Below, one piece after another: positions 28,862-38,192 of a DNA stretch of 64,000 nucleotides (within the stretch, counting starts at the first letter, position 1; every line of letters begins with the position of its first letter). Under the pieces are notes generated by a model. It saw only the letters and a program-made list of their open reading frames with translations, was not told the DNA's origin and did not search any database. Source of the stretch: Sneathiella chungangensis (GTDB taxonomy: Bacteria > Pseudomonadota > Alphaproteobacteria > Sneathiellales > Sneathiellaceae); contig NZ_WTVA01000015.1 in NCBI RefSeq assembly GCF_009882935.1, forward strand, positions 248,001 through 312,000, in the 5' to 3' direction. The translations under genes and the position numbers were made by a program.

Positions 28862-28866
28862 GAAGC

Positions 28867-29757
28867 ATGTCAACGGAAAATAGCCAGGGCGAACGGATCG
28901 CCAAACGAATGGCGCGGGCGGGGCTTTGTTCCCGCCGCGAAGCGGAACGCTGGATAGAGGCCGGCCGGGTCTCGGTCAACGGCAAGCTGCTGGAGACCCC
29001 CGCCTTTACGGTGACGCCGGAAGATAAAATTGCGGTTGATGGCAAGGATATCCCGGAAGTCGAGCGCCCGCGTCTCTGGCGCTATCACAAACCGCCTGGT
29101 CTTGTAACGAGCCATAAGGACGAGAAGGGTCGCGATACGGTCTTCGACAAATTGCCCGAGGACTTACCGCGCGTCATATCCGTAGGCCGGCTGGACCTCA
29201 ACTCGGAGGGGCTTCTGCTGCTCACCAATGATGGGGAACTGGCCCGCAAGCTTGAACTTCCCACGACGGGCTGGAAGCGAAAATACCGTGTTCGCGTTCA
29301 CGGCCATCCAAATGAAGCCGACATGGCGCGGCTGGTGAAAGGTCTGACCATCGAGGGCATACGCTACGGGGCTATCGAAGGTACCATCGACAGCACCAAA
29401 GGCGCCAATAGCTGGCTGACGATCTCACTTAGGGAGGGGAAGAACCGGGAAATTCGCAAAGTTCTGGAACATCTCGGCTATCAGGTTACCCGCCTTATCC
29501 GGATTTCCTATGGCCCCATGGCGTTGGGTGATTTGCCCGCAAGCGCCGTCGAGGAGGTGCGATCGAAAATCCTCCGCGATCAGATGGGGGTTGAAAAATT
29601 CGAAGAAGAACAGGCGGGCCTCGATAAGGGCCAGAGGCCCCCTCGCGGCAAACGGGGCGATCGGTCGAAAAAAACGCCCGTCGTAAATAGCCCGTCGGCG
29701 AAATCCGGTAAAAGGCCGACCCTTAAGGCCAAACCGGCAACCCGCCGGAAAAGCTGA
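28867..29757 (+). CDS. RsuA/RluB-family pseudouridine synthase
   Basis: This 296-residue enzyme modifies uridine in rRNA, most likely 23S (RluB/E/F branch). It has an N-terminal S4 RNA-binding domain (ARAGLCSRREAERWI), the catalytic motif VGRLDLNSEGLLLLTNDG with the active Asp, and REGKNREIRKVLEHLG. After about residue 235 comes a basic, Lys/Arg/Pro-rich disordered tail (GKRGDRSKK, KPATRRKS) not needed for the fold. The start is the ATG at 28867, since the frame extends into the preceding gene. Its TGA overlaps the rsmD ATG. Confidence 0.92.
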   Translation: MSTENSQGERIAKRMARAGLCSRREAERWIEAGRVSVNGKLLETPAFTVTPEDKIAVDGKDIPEVERPRLWRYHKPPGLVTSHKDEKGRDTVFDKLPEDLPRVISVGRLDLNSEGLLLLTNDGELARKLELPTTGWKRKYRVRVHGHPNEADMARLVKGLTIEGIRYGAIEGTIDSTKGANSWLTISLREGKNREIRKVLEHLGYQVTRLIRISYGPMALGDLPASAVEEVRSKILRDQMGVEKFEEEQAGLDKGQRPPRGKRGDRSKKTPVVNSPSAKSGKRPTLKAKPATRRKS

Positions 29758-30362
29758 TGCGGATTGTCGGCGGCGAATTCCGCGGCAAGAAGCTGCGGCT
29801 TCCGGAAGACAATCGCATCCGTCCAACCGCCGAGCGAACGCGTGAAGCGCTTTTCAATATTCTTGCCCATGACAGCGAGATGCGTCGCGCAGACGGTGCG
29901 CTTCCCTTGAACGCGCGCGTCCTCGACATTTTCGCCGGAACCGGCGCGCTTGGGCTGGAGGCGCTCTCACGTGGCGCCGGACATGTCACATTTCTCGACA
30001 ACCACCCCGGCAGCCTTAAACTTATTGAGGGGAACATAAAGGATATGGGGCAGACCCGGCGCACCGATATCCTGAGACGCGACGCGCTTCATCCCGGAAA
30101 ACCCGGGGCACCTTATGATCTAATTCTGATGGATCCCCCCTATGCACAGGAACTTGCGCATCCCTGCATGGAAGCGCTGATTTCCGGCGGCTGGCTGACC
30201 GCAGGCGCCATTGTCGTCATTGAGCTGTCAAAAAAGGAAAAACTGACATTGCCGCCAAGTCTGGCGATGCTTAAAGACCGGACCTATGGCGCAGCGCGAC
30301 TTATTTTCGCGAAGAATATACCGGGTCGATATGACGATACTTCGCAAACTGCTCCTGAATAA
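29757..30362 (+). CDS. rsmD: 16S rRNA (guanine-966-N2)-methyltransferase
   Basis: RsmD methylates G966 in 16S rRNA using S-adenosylmethionine. The 201-residue protein has MRIVGGEFRGKKL and RPTAERTREALFN at the N-terminus, the SAM motif LDIFAGTGALGLEALSRG, and the catalytic DPPY (ILMDPPYAQE). Coupled to the pseudouridine synthase by a 1-nt overlap, giving a small rRNA-modification unit. The last ~20 residues run antisense through the 3' end of the convergent oxygenase, an unusually long 62-nt overlap. Confidence 0.95.
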   Translation: MRIVGGEFRGKKLRLPEDNRIRPTAERTREALFNILAHDSEMRRADGALPLNARVLDIFAGTGALGLEALSRGAGHVTFLDNHPGSLKLIEGNIKDMGQTRRTDILRRDALHPGKPGAPYDLILMDPPYAQELAHPCMEALISGGWLTAGAIVVIELSKKEKLTLPPSLAMLKDRTYGAARLIFAKNIPGRYDDTSQTAPE

Positions 30363-31119
30363 GGGCCAGGCGGTCGGCAAACGGAGGAAGCGCTGACATG
30401 TCGATCAATGGTTCGGCCAGCGGGGCAAACGCCCGGTTCTGAAATTCAAAGGAAAGGCTTACCCGGGGATTTTTTGCAGCCTCGCCAAACCGCCCGCCCC
30501 AATGGACAACGTCCTGCCGCCAGCCGAGAAGACAACCCGCCCTGGCGGGGAGGGCTGTCGCCTCAAGAAGATTGAGTTTTCCGATTTCCGTCAGCTCGTC
30601 TTCCGTCTCCTCCCGGCCATGTGGCAATATATACATGCAGCCGTTATTCTCATCGACATCAGTCAGGGGCAGCCAAAGCGAAAGGCTCATCAGAATACGG
30701 TCATCTCCCGTCCCGAAGACGGTCTTAGCATCACAATCGCGGTGGGGCGGCCAGCCGGCATCCCCTTCTCGGGACAGGTGCCAAGCCCAGAGATTGGGAA
30801 GGATCGCGTAATTCTCGCCAAGAAAATGACGGATCAATCGCCCAAGGCGGGCAAACATCCACCAGGGCTGGTCATAGAGATAGATAAATACGGGCGGTAT
30901 CCCGTGGCGACCAAGCGTATATACCGTCTCCAGAACCGGTTCAATTTCCTGCGCATCGAAAAGTGGTGGAAGCGCGAGATAGCCATCCGTCCAGAATTTT
31001 TCGGAAATTTCGGCAAGAGCCGCATCGGGGAACGGAATCTCCTTCACGTTCATCGGTTCACCGATGGTGAGGTCGGGTGCGAGGGCCTTCCAATCCTTCA
31101 GGGTAAAAGTGTCATGCAT
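30301..31119 (-). CDS. Phytanoyl-CoA dioxygenase-like Fe(II)/2-oxoglutarate oxygenase
   Basis: A 272-residue protein with a jelly-roll oxygenase motif set: H126-x-D128 in PPHRDCDAKTVF, distal H206 in VVHWGGRF, and R219 (NPRVSLSFEF) as the likely 2-oxoglutarate anchor. These match the PhyH family. The substrate is unknown. The ATG at 31119 overlaps the end of the flavoprotein gene by 8 nt; a start five codons further upstream is possible. Its 3' end overlaps rsmD by 62 nt. Coupling to the flavoprotein suggests joint expression. Confidence 0.75.
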   Translation of the reverse strand: MHDTFTLKDWKALAPDLTIGEPMNVKEIPFPDAALAEISEKFWTDGYLALPPLFDAQEIEPVLETVYTLGRHGIPPVFIYLYDQPWWMFARLGRLIRHFLGENYAILPNLWAWHLSREGDAGWPPHRDCDAKTVFGTGDDRILMSLSLWLPLTDVDENNGCMYILPHGREETEDELTEIGKLNLLEATALPARAGCLLGWRQDVVHWGGRFGEAAKNPRVSLSFEFQNRAFAPLAEPLIDMSALPPFADRLALIQEQFAKYRHIDPVYSSRK

Positions 31120-32305
31120 ATTGACCCGCCACATAACCGGAAGACCAGGCCCACTGGAAATTGTACCCGCCGAGAAATCCCGTTACGTCCACCGCCTCCC
31201 CGATGAAAAAGAGGCCCGGCACCGATCGGCATTCCATGGTTTTTGAATGCAGGACCTCTGTGCTGACGCCGCCAACCGTCACTTCCGCTTTGGCATAGCC
31301 TTCCGTTCCCACTGGAACTAATTTAACCAGTTTAATAGATTTTACTATTTCACGGATTGTCTTGTCCGAACAATTCCCGAGTTCCGGCAAATCAACAAAC
31401 TCCTCCAGCAGAACGTCAACAAGCCGACTTGCCAGGTGATCTTTCAGATAACTGCTCACTTTCGTTCGCGGCTGCGGCTGCCGTTTTTCTTTCAGAATAT
31501 GCTCAAGATCGATATCCGGAAGAAAATCGATCGTAATCGGTTTGCCCAATTCCCAGAATGACGAAATCTGCAAAATCGCGGGACCACTCAACCCTCGGTG
31601 CGTGAAGAGAAGATTCTCGCGAAAGCGCGTCTTTTCATATCCTATGCTGACATCGGCAGAAATTCCGGTAAGTCTCGCGAACCGTTTTTTATCTGCGGCC
31701 TCGAACGTCAAAGGCGCAAGCCCCGGGCGCGCCGGAACAAGGGCGAGACCAAAGGCCTTGGCGACGCGATAGGCAAAGTCGTTTGCACCAATTTTCGGAA
31801 TGGAAAGCCCGCCCGTCGCGACCACAAGGCTCTTCGCCGATAAAACCTGACCACCTGTCGCGATGAGGAAATGATCATCTTCCTTTTCGACTTTATCGGC
31901 GCCCGATCCCCGCCAGATGATGACGCCATGCGCGGCGCATTCCGTCTCGAGCAACGCCACGATCTCAGACGCGCTTCCATCGCAAAAAAGCTGCCCCAGC
32001 TTCTTCTCGTGATAGGCGACCCTATGTTTCTCGACAAGGGCGATAAAGTCGGACTGAGTATATTGGCTAAGCGCCGATTTGCAGAAATGCGGATTGTCGG
32101 AGATAAATTTGTCAGGGGCGGCGAACAAATTGGTAAAATTACAACGACCTCCTCCTGAAATCAGGATTTTCTTGCCGCATTTCTCGGCTTTTTCGAGCAG
32201 CAGCACCTTGCGCCCGCGCCGTCCGGCCTCGATCGCACACATCAGGCCCGCGGCACCGGCGCCAATGATCACCACGTCGAATTTCCGCGACTCCTCAGAC
32301 GCCAT
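31112..32305 (-). CDS. HI0933/BaiN-family NAD(P)/FAD-dependent oxidoreductase
   Basis: The 397-residue flavoprotein has an N-terminal Rossmann FAD motif (VVIIGAGAAGLMCAIEAGRRG) broken here for length: key residues are GAGAAG at about 15-20. It continues with the HI0933 signature KILISGGGRCNFTN, THRGLSGPAILQIS, and a C-terminal GFLGGYNFQWAWSSG FAD-closing motif. HI0933-like proteins are widespread flavin reductases; roles reported for members include steroid metabolism (BaiN) and D-amino acid-like oxidations, and none can be assigned here. It lies 37 nt after mutL. Confidence 0.9.
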   Translation of the reverse strand: MASEESRKFDVVIIGAGAAGLMCAIEAGRRGRKVLLLEKAEKCGKKILISGGGRCNFTNLFAAPDKFISDNPHFCKSALSQYTQSDFIALVEKHRVAYHEKKLGQLFCDGSASEIVALLETECAAHGVIIWRGSGADKVEKEDDHFLIATGGQVLSAKSLVVATGGLSIPKIGANDFAYRVAKAFGLALVPARPGLAPLTFEAADKKRFARLTGISADVSIGYEKTRFRENLLFTHRGLSGPAILQISSFWELGKPITIDFLPDIDLEHILKEKRQPQPRTKVSSYLKDHLASRLVDVLLEEFVDLPELGNCSDKTIREIVKSIKLVKLVPVGTEGYAKAEVTVGGVSTEVLHSKTMECRSVPGLFFIGEAVDVTGFLGGYNFQWAWSSGYVAGQYA

Positions 32306-32342
32306 TCATGCCACCTTTTACGAAAACGGTCAGGGATGGTTT

Positions 32343-34178
32343 TTAGCGGCGACCGAATAGTTTTTCAATATCGCCGAGTTGCAGCTCGACATAGGTCGGA
32401 CGCCCGTGATTGCATTGCCCGCTATGCGGCGTCACCTCCATCTCGCGCAAAAGGGCGTTCATCTCATCGATACTGAGCCGGCGGCCGGCGCGAACCGATC
32501 CATGACAGGCCATTGTTGCACAAACATCGTCCATCCGGTCCTTTAGCGACAGGGCGGTATCAAGTTCCGAAAGATCATCCGCCAAGTCCTGGATCAGCCC
32601 CTTGATGTTACATTCGCCCAGCATGGCGGGCGTTTCACGCACGACGACCGCCCCGGTTCCGAAAGGTTCCAGAACCAATCCCATTTCCGCGAACTCCTCC
32701 GCTCGCTCCGCGAGCCGGTTTGCGGATATCTCATCAATCTCGACCACCTCCGGAAGGAGCAGCATTTGACGCGCGACCCCCTTTTCCGCGAGCTGTTTCT
32801 TCATTCTTTCCATCACGAGACGCTCATGCGCTGCATGTTGATCGACAAGAACCAGTCCGGTTGCCGTCTGCGCAACGATATAGGTTTCATGTAGCTGGCT
32901 GCGGGCGGCGCCAAGCGGATATTGTTCAAGCGACCGCGTCTGTTCCTGCTGCCTGGGCGTCTCCTCCTGATGGCGTGCCATCGGTGCCGGTTGCTGTCCG
33001 AATGGCGCCTGGAATTCCGCGCTCGCCTCGTAAAGACCGGGAGAAACTGTCTGGCTTGCGCTATCCCCCCACCGCCCCCAGCTAGCGGATGGACGGGTTT
33101 GAGATTGAAAGGGGAGCGGATCGCTATGCGGACGAAACGCCCCCAGCGCCTGCCCGGAAATCGTGGAGGCGGCGCGATGTCCATGTTCCGCCAACGCACT
33201 GCGAAGCGCGCCAACAATCAGGCCTCTCACACCGCCGGAATCGCGAAACCGCACCTCTGCTTTTGCCGGGTGGACATTGACATCCACCTGATCTGGCGGC
33301 AGCTCGAGGAACAGGGCCAGGAGTGGATGCCGGTTCCGCGCGAGCAGATCCATATAGGCTCCGCGCACCGCACCGGTAAAAAGTTTGTCCCGCACCGGCC
33401 GGCCATTGACGAACATGAACTGCATATTTGCATTGCCGCGATTGAAGGTCGGCACACCGGCGTAGCCTGTCAGCCTGACCCCGTCCCTCTCGGCGTCAAT
33501 CCGGATCGCATTGTCGGCGAAATCCCGCCCCATAACCGCGCCAAGCCGATCAAGCCGGCTATCGAATAGATCCCCCTCTGCGCCGGTGACACGAAGCGCC
33601 ATACGGTCGTTATCGGCCAGCGTGAAAGAAATGGCGGGAAATGCCATGGCAAGGCGCCGCAGGACATCAAGCGCCGCGCCAAACTCCGATCGTTCCGTTT
33701 TGAGAAACTTGAGCCGCGCCGGCGTCGCGAAAAAGATATCGCGCACCTCGACGCGCGTGCCCTTGACGCCGCTTCCCGGCTCCAACGCGCCTTTCCGCCC
33801 GCCTTCGACGGCGAGTTTCCAGGCGTTCTCATCGCCTTCCCGCCGGGTCGTGATCGTCATTCGGCTGACCGAGGCGATAGACGGGATTGCCTCGCCGCGA
33901 AATCCGAGATTCTCGATAAAGACGAGATCATCATCGGGCAGCTTGGACGTTGCATGACGTTCGAAACAGAGCTCGAGTTCCTCCGCGCTCATGCCCGAAC
34001 CATTATCGGTGACCGTGATAAGGGAACGACCGCCATCCCGCATGACAACATCGATTTTCGTCGCGCCTGCGTCAATCGCATTTTCAACGAGTTCCTTGAC
34101 GGCACTGGCCGGCCGTTCCACCACTTCACCGGCGGCAATCTGATTGACTATGTTTTCAGGCAGGCGTCTTAGCGGCAT
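32343..34178 (-). CDS. mutL: DNA mismatch repair protein MutL (endonuclease type)
   Basis: MutL links MutS mismatch recognition to strand incision. The 611-residue protein has the GHKL ATPase motifs [15 protein letters not shown] and [10 protein letters not shown], a variable Gln/Pro-rich linker (about 340-420), and a C-terminal domain with [12 protein letters not shown], the metal-binding endonuclease motif. ACHGSVRAG and [12 protein letters not shown] complete the zinc site. The organism is therefore expected to use MutL nicking rather than MutH. Start at 34178 ([20 protein letters not shown]) is conserved. Confidence 0.97.
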   Translation of the reverse strand: MPLRRLPENIVNQIAAGEVVERPASAVKELVENAIDAGATKIDVVMRDGGRSLITVTDNGSGMSAEELELCFERHATSKLPDDDLVFIENLGFRGEAIPSIASVSRMTITTRREGDENAWKLAVEGGRKGALEPGSGVKGTRVEVRDIFFATPARLKFLKTERSEFGAALDVLRRLAMAFPAISFTLADNDRMALRVTGAEGDLFDSRLDRLGAVMGRDFADNAIRIDAERDGVRLTGYAGVPTFNRGNANMQFMFVNGRPVRDKLFTGAVRGAYMDLLARNRHPLLALFLELPPDQVDVNVHPAKAEVRFRDSGGVRGLIVGALRSALAEHGHRAASTISGQALGAFRPHSDPLPFQSQTRPSASWGRWGDSASQTVSPGLYEASAEFQAPFGQQPAPMARHQEETPRQQEQTRSLEQYPLGAARSQLHETYIVAQTATGLVLVDQHAAHERLVMERMKKQLAEKGVARQMLLLPEVVEIDEISANRLAERAEEFAEMGLVLEPFGTGAVVVRETPAMLGECNIKGLIQDLADDLSELDTALSLKDRMDDVCATMACHGSVRAGRRLSIDEMNALLREMEVTPHSGQCNHGRPTYVELQLGDIEKLFGRR

Positions 34179-34245
34179 CTCGGATCCAACTGGCGGCTTC
34201 CGTCCGAACTTAGCAAATATGACTGAGGCGGCCTAGGTCTGTGCA

Positions 34246-35595
34246 CTATTTCTTTTCCATACCGGGGCCGACCGCCTCAAGATTCTCCGGCTTTCCGGCG
34301 ACGACGACAATCAGCTTTTCAGGATCAAGAAGACGCCTGGCAACCCGCTTGATATCATCCTGACTTACAGAATTGATTAGTGCCGCCCGGTCATTCAAAT
34401 AACTTGGCGGAAGATTGCTGAATTGCATGGCGACCAGAATATCGGCAATGCGGTCGTTGGACGACAGGCTGAGCGGAAAGGATCCGTTAATGTAGGTTTT
34501 GGCGGCATCAAGTTCCTCCGCCGTGACACCGTCCTTACGGATTCGCCTGAGCTCCTCCTCGACGAGGTCCAGGGCCGCCTTCACGGAGGCATTGCTTGTG
34601 CCGAATCCCCCCATATGAAGTCCGGCCGCCTTCATCGGATAAAGATAGCTGTAGACTGAATACACAAGGCCGCGTTTCTCCCGGATCTCGTCCGTCAGCC
34701 GTGACTGGAAACTGCCGCCGCCCAGAATGTAGTTGAGCACATAGGCCGCATAATAGTCCGGATCATCCCGTTTCACACCCTGACCGCCAAAAATGACCAC
34801 ACTTTGCGGAATGTCCTGCGGGATAATCATGACGGCCGCTTCCTGCAATGGTTCTGTTTGCGGAACTTGCGCCACATCGACCTTCTCGGGAAGCTTGCCA
34901 AATGTCATATCGAGGAGCGGGCCAAGTTCCGCCGCCGTTATATCCCCGACGACGCCAACAAACATGTTGTCCTTTCCAAGATGTGTCTTGGCAAACCTGG
35001 CAAGGTCCTCGCGCGTTATGGCGGCCATTGTCTCCAGCGTCCCTTCCGAGGGGTGCGCGTAGGGATGATCGCCAAAGGCAAGCTCGAACCAGGCGCGTCC
35101 CGCGAGGCTGTTTGGATCGGAAAGCTTGCGGTCAAGAGACGCCAGTATCTGACCACGGATGCGCTCCACCGGCTCCTCATCAAAGCGGGGATCGGTGATC
35201 GCCAGACCAAACAACCGGAAGGCTTCTTCGGTGTTCTCGCTCAACGTCTTAAATTCACCGGAAAAGCTGTCCTTGCTTGCATCAAATCCAAGCTGGATGG
35301 CGAGATCGGAAAGCCGCCCCTGAAAGGCCTTGCTGTCAAATTCCCCCGCGCCCTCGTCCATTGTCGAGGAGGCAAGATAGGCAAGCCCCGCCTTGCCGGC
35401 AGGATCAAGGCTCGATCCGCCGCGCCACGACACATTGAGGCTGACGATGGGAATAGATGGTTCTTCGACAAGCCATGCCTTGATTCCGCCGGGGCTGGTC
35501 ACCTCCTGGATGTCAACGGCGCGAGCCGGCTGGCTGGCTAGGAGGAAAAAGGCAAAAAGCAGGACCGGCGCAATAAGTTGACGGGCGCATTGCAT
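34246..35595 (-). CDS. M16-family peptidase-like protein, non-catalytic subunit
   Basis: This 449-residue precursor has a signal peptide (LIAPVLLFAFFLLASQPARA) and two M16 domains, but the zinc motif HxxEH is replaced by AYLASSTMDEGAG, so it cannot be catalytic alone. It retains the RxxxY-type substrate motif region KRGLVYSVYSYLYP. It follows the active M16 gene by 10 nt, making an active/inactive heterodimer like that of mitochondrial processing peptidase. The ATG at 35595 (MQCARQL), after GGAGAT, is used in place of a start 45 codons upstream inside the neighbour. Confidence 0.9.
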   Translation of the reverse strand: MQCARQLIAPVLLFAFFLLASQPARAVDIQEVTSPGGIKAWLVEEPSIPIVSLNVSWRGGSSLDPAGKAGLAYLASSTMDEGAGEFDSKAFQGRLSDLAIQLGFDASKDSFSGEFKTLSENTEEAFRLFGLAITDPRFDEEPVERIRGQILASLDRKLSDPNSLAGRAWFELAFGDHPYAHPSEGTLETMAAITREDLARFAKTHLGKDNMFVGVVGDITAAELGPLLDMTFGKLPEKVDVAQVPQTEPLQEAAVMIIPQDIPQSVVIFGGQGVKRDDPDYYAAYVLNYILGGGSFQSRLTDEIREKRGLVYSVYSYLYPMKAAGLHMGGFGTSNASVKAALDLVEEELRRIRKDGVTAEELDAAKTYINGSFPLSLSSNDRIADILVAMQFSNLPPSYLNDRAALINSVSQDDIKRVARRLLDPEKLIVVVAGKPENLEAVGPGMEKK

Positions 35596-35605
35596 GATAT
35601 CTCCT

Positions 35606-36973
35606 TCAGCTTTTCGCGTCTTCAGGCAACAGGCGACCGACAACGGACTGCCGCTCGTCGAATACCTGTTGGGCGGCTTTTTGAATTTCTTCCGGCGTGA
35701 CGTCGGAGATATGCTTCGGCCAGTTGACAATCTGTTCTATCGTCTCGCCACTCGCCAAGGCCGAGCCGAATATATTCGCGGCGCCGCGAATGCTGTCGCG
35801 GGCGTAGACCGCATCCGCGAGCATTCTCTTCTTTGCGCGCGTCAGTTCCTGCTCCGTCACGCCGTTCTCGATGACATCCTTTATGATCGCCTGAACCGCG
35901 GCCTCCACGTCATCGAGACTATGATCGGGGGTAGGGCTTCCATAGACGACAAATGTCGACTTATCATAGGAACCTGAACTGTAATAAGCGCCGGCACTAG
36001 TCGCGATTTTCCGGTCGACAACAAGGTCGCTGTATATCCGGCTGGTGACGCCGCCGCCCAGTATCTGGCTGAGAACTTCGAGCGCCCGTACGTTTTTCTG
36101 ATCCTCACTTCGGGCCGAGGGCGCCAGATAACTCTGCCGCCAGGATGGTTGACGCACCCGTTTATCTTTCATCTCCACAACCCGTTTCGCAAGTTGGGGC
36201 GGCTCCTGCACCCGCTCGCGTTTCGGAATTTCGCGCGCGGGAATCGGACCGTAGTATTTTTCGGCAAGCGCAAAGACCTCATCCGCCTTTACATCCCCAG
36301 CAACAATAAGAATGGCGTTATTCGGCGCGTAATAGGTATTGTACCAGTCAATCGCATCCTGCGTTGTCAGCTTCTCAAGCTCATGCCGCCAGCCGATGAC
36401 GGGTGTTCCGTAGGGGTGCGCAAGAAACTGCGCGGCATCAAACTGTTCCCCGAACAATGCATTGGGGTTATTGTCTGTCCGTTGGGACCTTTCTTCCAGG
36501 ATAACATTCAACTCCGGTCCGACGGTCTCGTCAGTGAGCGCCAGATTGCTCATCCGATCGGCTTCCATTTCCATGAAAAGGGGCAATTTATCTACGCTGA
36601 CATTCTGGAAATAGGCCGTGTAATCTTGCGACGTGAAGGCATTTTCCTGCCCGCCGTTTTTCGCCACGATGGCCGAGAATTCACCAGGCGCCAGCTTGTC
36701 GGTTCCCTTGAACATCAAATGCTCGAGGAAATGCGCAATGCCCGACTTAAGTGGATTTTCGTCGGCTGCCCCGACTTTATACCAGACCATATGGGTCACG
36801 ATGGGGGCGCGGTGATCTTCGAGGACGACGACCTCAAGGCCGTTATCAAGCGTTGTCACCTTCGGGTCGAACAGGGTCGGGATTTCATCCTCGGCAAGTA
36901 GCGGCGCCGCGCCACCGGCGACAACTATCCACAATACCAGTACAAAACCCCAAAACGGTCGCAACGAGCCCAT
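35606..36973 (-). CDS. M16-family zinc peptidase, catalytic subunit
   Basis: The 455-residue precursor has a signal peptide (about 1-27, PFWGFVLVLWIVVAGGAAPL) and the inverted zinc motif HFLEH at 81-85, with the third ligand E161 exactly 76 residues after the second His. It is a periplasmic protease of the pitrilysin/MPP-beta type acting on peptides or misfolded proteins. The ATG at 36973 has GGAGG upstream; a frame extension to 37021 lacks support. It and the inactive partner downstream are the end of the ileS-lspA-DUF3035 gene run. Confidence 0.94.
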   Translation of the reverse strand: MGSLRPFWGFVLVLWIVVAGGAAPLLAEDEIPTLFDPKVTTLDNGLEVVVLEDHRAPIVTHMVWYKVGAADENPLKSGIAHFLEHLMFKGTDKLAPGEFSAIVAKNGGQENAFTSQDYTAYFQNVSVDKLPLFMEMEADRMSNLALTDETVGPELNVILEERSQRTDNNPNALFGEQFDAAQFLAHPYGTPVIGWRHELEKLTTQDAIDWYNTYYAPNNAILIVAGDVKADEVFALAEKYYGPIPAREIPKRERVQEPPQLAKRVVEMKDKRVRQPSWRQSYLAPSARSEDQKNVRALEVLSQILGGGVTSRIYSDLVVDRKIATSAGAYYSSGSYDKSTFVVYGSPTPDHSLDDVEAAVQAIIKDVIENGVTEQELTRAKKRMLADAVYARDSIRGAANIFGSALASGETIEQIVNWPKHISDVTPEEIQKAAQQVFDERQSVVGRLLPEDAKS

Positions 36974-37112
36974 CGGCAGCCTCCGGACGCAATAAAATTG
37001 TATTCCTAGAATAAAGGGCAAGCGGCATTCATTTACAAGGTTATGCCACGATTATTTCTAATGAAATGTCAGTGGCGACGAAAGGAATCAGGAAAAACTG
37101 ACCACGGTTAGG

Positions 37113-37697
37113 CTAGTTGAACAAGCCTTCCAGCAACGCGCGCTTGCGCCGTTCGATAATCGGGGTGTCCTCGCCAGCGGCCGGATTTTCGCCAAGCGCC
37201 GCATTTTCCTGAAGCCGTTTCTTCTCCTTGACCGGATCAACAACGGTACCGAACGGCGGCTGTTCCTGCCAGAACATGATCTTTTCCATAAAAGTCACGT
37301 CGTTCTCGGCAAGGATGGTCGTTTCCGTATCGACAATTTCACGGATATTCGGATTGACATTTTCCGCGCCGGCCTGGCGCAGCAGAGCAAGCTCGCCCGC
37401 CGAAATTCCGGCGGCCACTGCCTCCGAATGAGTTACCGGCGCCGGATTGCGGCCCGAGCCAAGAAGTGCGGCTTTAGCACTGTTCTCGGCAAGGATATCC
37501 TGCGGTCCCTTTTGCCCGGGTGCCGGCGGCCGCAGCGAGAAATCAGGCGGAATTATCAATGGCGCCTTCGTAATCACGGTAAATTCATCCGGCGCCTTTT
37601 TTCCGCCGATACCAAGTGCCTGTTTCGTGCCTTCACAGCCCGTCAATGCTATCGCTGACAGCAAAACAACACCGACTATAATACCGTTATGGCGCAT
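37113..37697 (-). CDS. DUF3035 lipoprotein
   Basis: A 194-residue lipoprotein: MRHNGIIVGVVLLSAIALTGCEG includes lipobox LTGC (lipidated Cys near residue 22), shown here by its key residues. The mature part has PDEFTVITKAPLIIPPDFSLR, the hallmark of DUF3035, followed by a long helical/charged region ending RRKRALLEGLFN. The ATG at 37697 is preceded by GGGAAGG; an upstream ATG at 37718 overlapping the lspA stop would add seven residues. Function is unknown, but adjacency to lspA, which matures lipoproteins, is a recurring alphaproteobacterial arrangement. Confidence 0.85.
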   Translation of the reverse strand: MRHNGIIVGVVLLSAIALTGCEGTKQALGIGGKKAPDEFTVITKAPLIIPPDFSLRPPAPGQKGPQDILAENSAKAALLGSGRNPAPVTHSEAVAAGISAGELALLRQAGAENVNPNIREIVDTETTILAENDVTFMEKIMFWQEQPPFGTVVDPVKEKKRLQENAALGENPAAGEDTPIIERRKRALLEGLFN

Positions 37698-37714
37698 ATT
37701 CTTTAAGCCTTCCC

Positions 37715-38188
37715 TCATGACGGCATTTTATCGGACTTGCGTCCCTGAAACAAGCTCTCTAGCAGAATAACGGCGACGCCGACAACAATGGCCATATCGG
37801 CAACATTGAACGCGGGCCAGCGCATAAAAATAAGGTCGAAATCGAAAAAATCCGCAACGGCGCCGAGCCGGATCCGATCAATGATATTGCCAACAGCACC
37901 GCCGAGAACCAGACCAAGACCGATAGCCAACCACCGGTTTGTGGCTTTTCTTAGCCAGAAGGCAACAATTACCGCAATGGCGGCTGTAATACCGACGAGT
38001 ATCCAGCGCATATCCTCACCGGCAAACATGCCAAAACTCACGCCCCGATTCCAGACCATGACGAGATTAAAGAAAGGCGTCACCTCGATCCCGCCGGGAT
38101 AACGGATCATCAGATCGATCAGATAAACCTTGCTGATCTGATCAACGGCGAGGATCACGGCGGCAATGACGAGACCGAGACGAAACAC
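37715..38188 (-). CDS. lspA: Lipoprotein signal peptidase
   Basis: LspA cleaves signal peptides of prolipoproteins after lipidation, in the inner membrane. I place the start at the GTG at 38188, four nt after the ileS stop, giving 157 residues (usual for the family); longer frames with ATG extend inside ileS. Four membrane helices are visible; the catalytic Asp residues are in GNIIDRIRLGAVADFFD and FNVADMAIVVG. ileS-lspA pairing is widespread. The predicted substrate DUF3035 lipoprotein is next. Confidence 0.94.
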   Translation of the reverse strand: MFRLGLVIAAVILAVDQISKVYLIDLMIRYPGGIEVTPFFNLVMVWNRGVSFGMFAGEDMRWILVGITAAIAVIVAFWLRKATNRWLAIGLGLVLGGAVGNIIDRIRLGAVADFFDFDLIFMRWPAFNVADMAIVVGVAVILLESLFQGRKSDKMPS

Positions 38189-38192
38189 GGCG

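Noticed and set aside
30502-31206. A 234-codon plus-strand frame antisense to the PhyH-like oxygenase
   Set aside because: It is a shadow of the minus-strand gene, which has HxD, distal His and Arg oxygenase residues.
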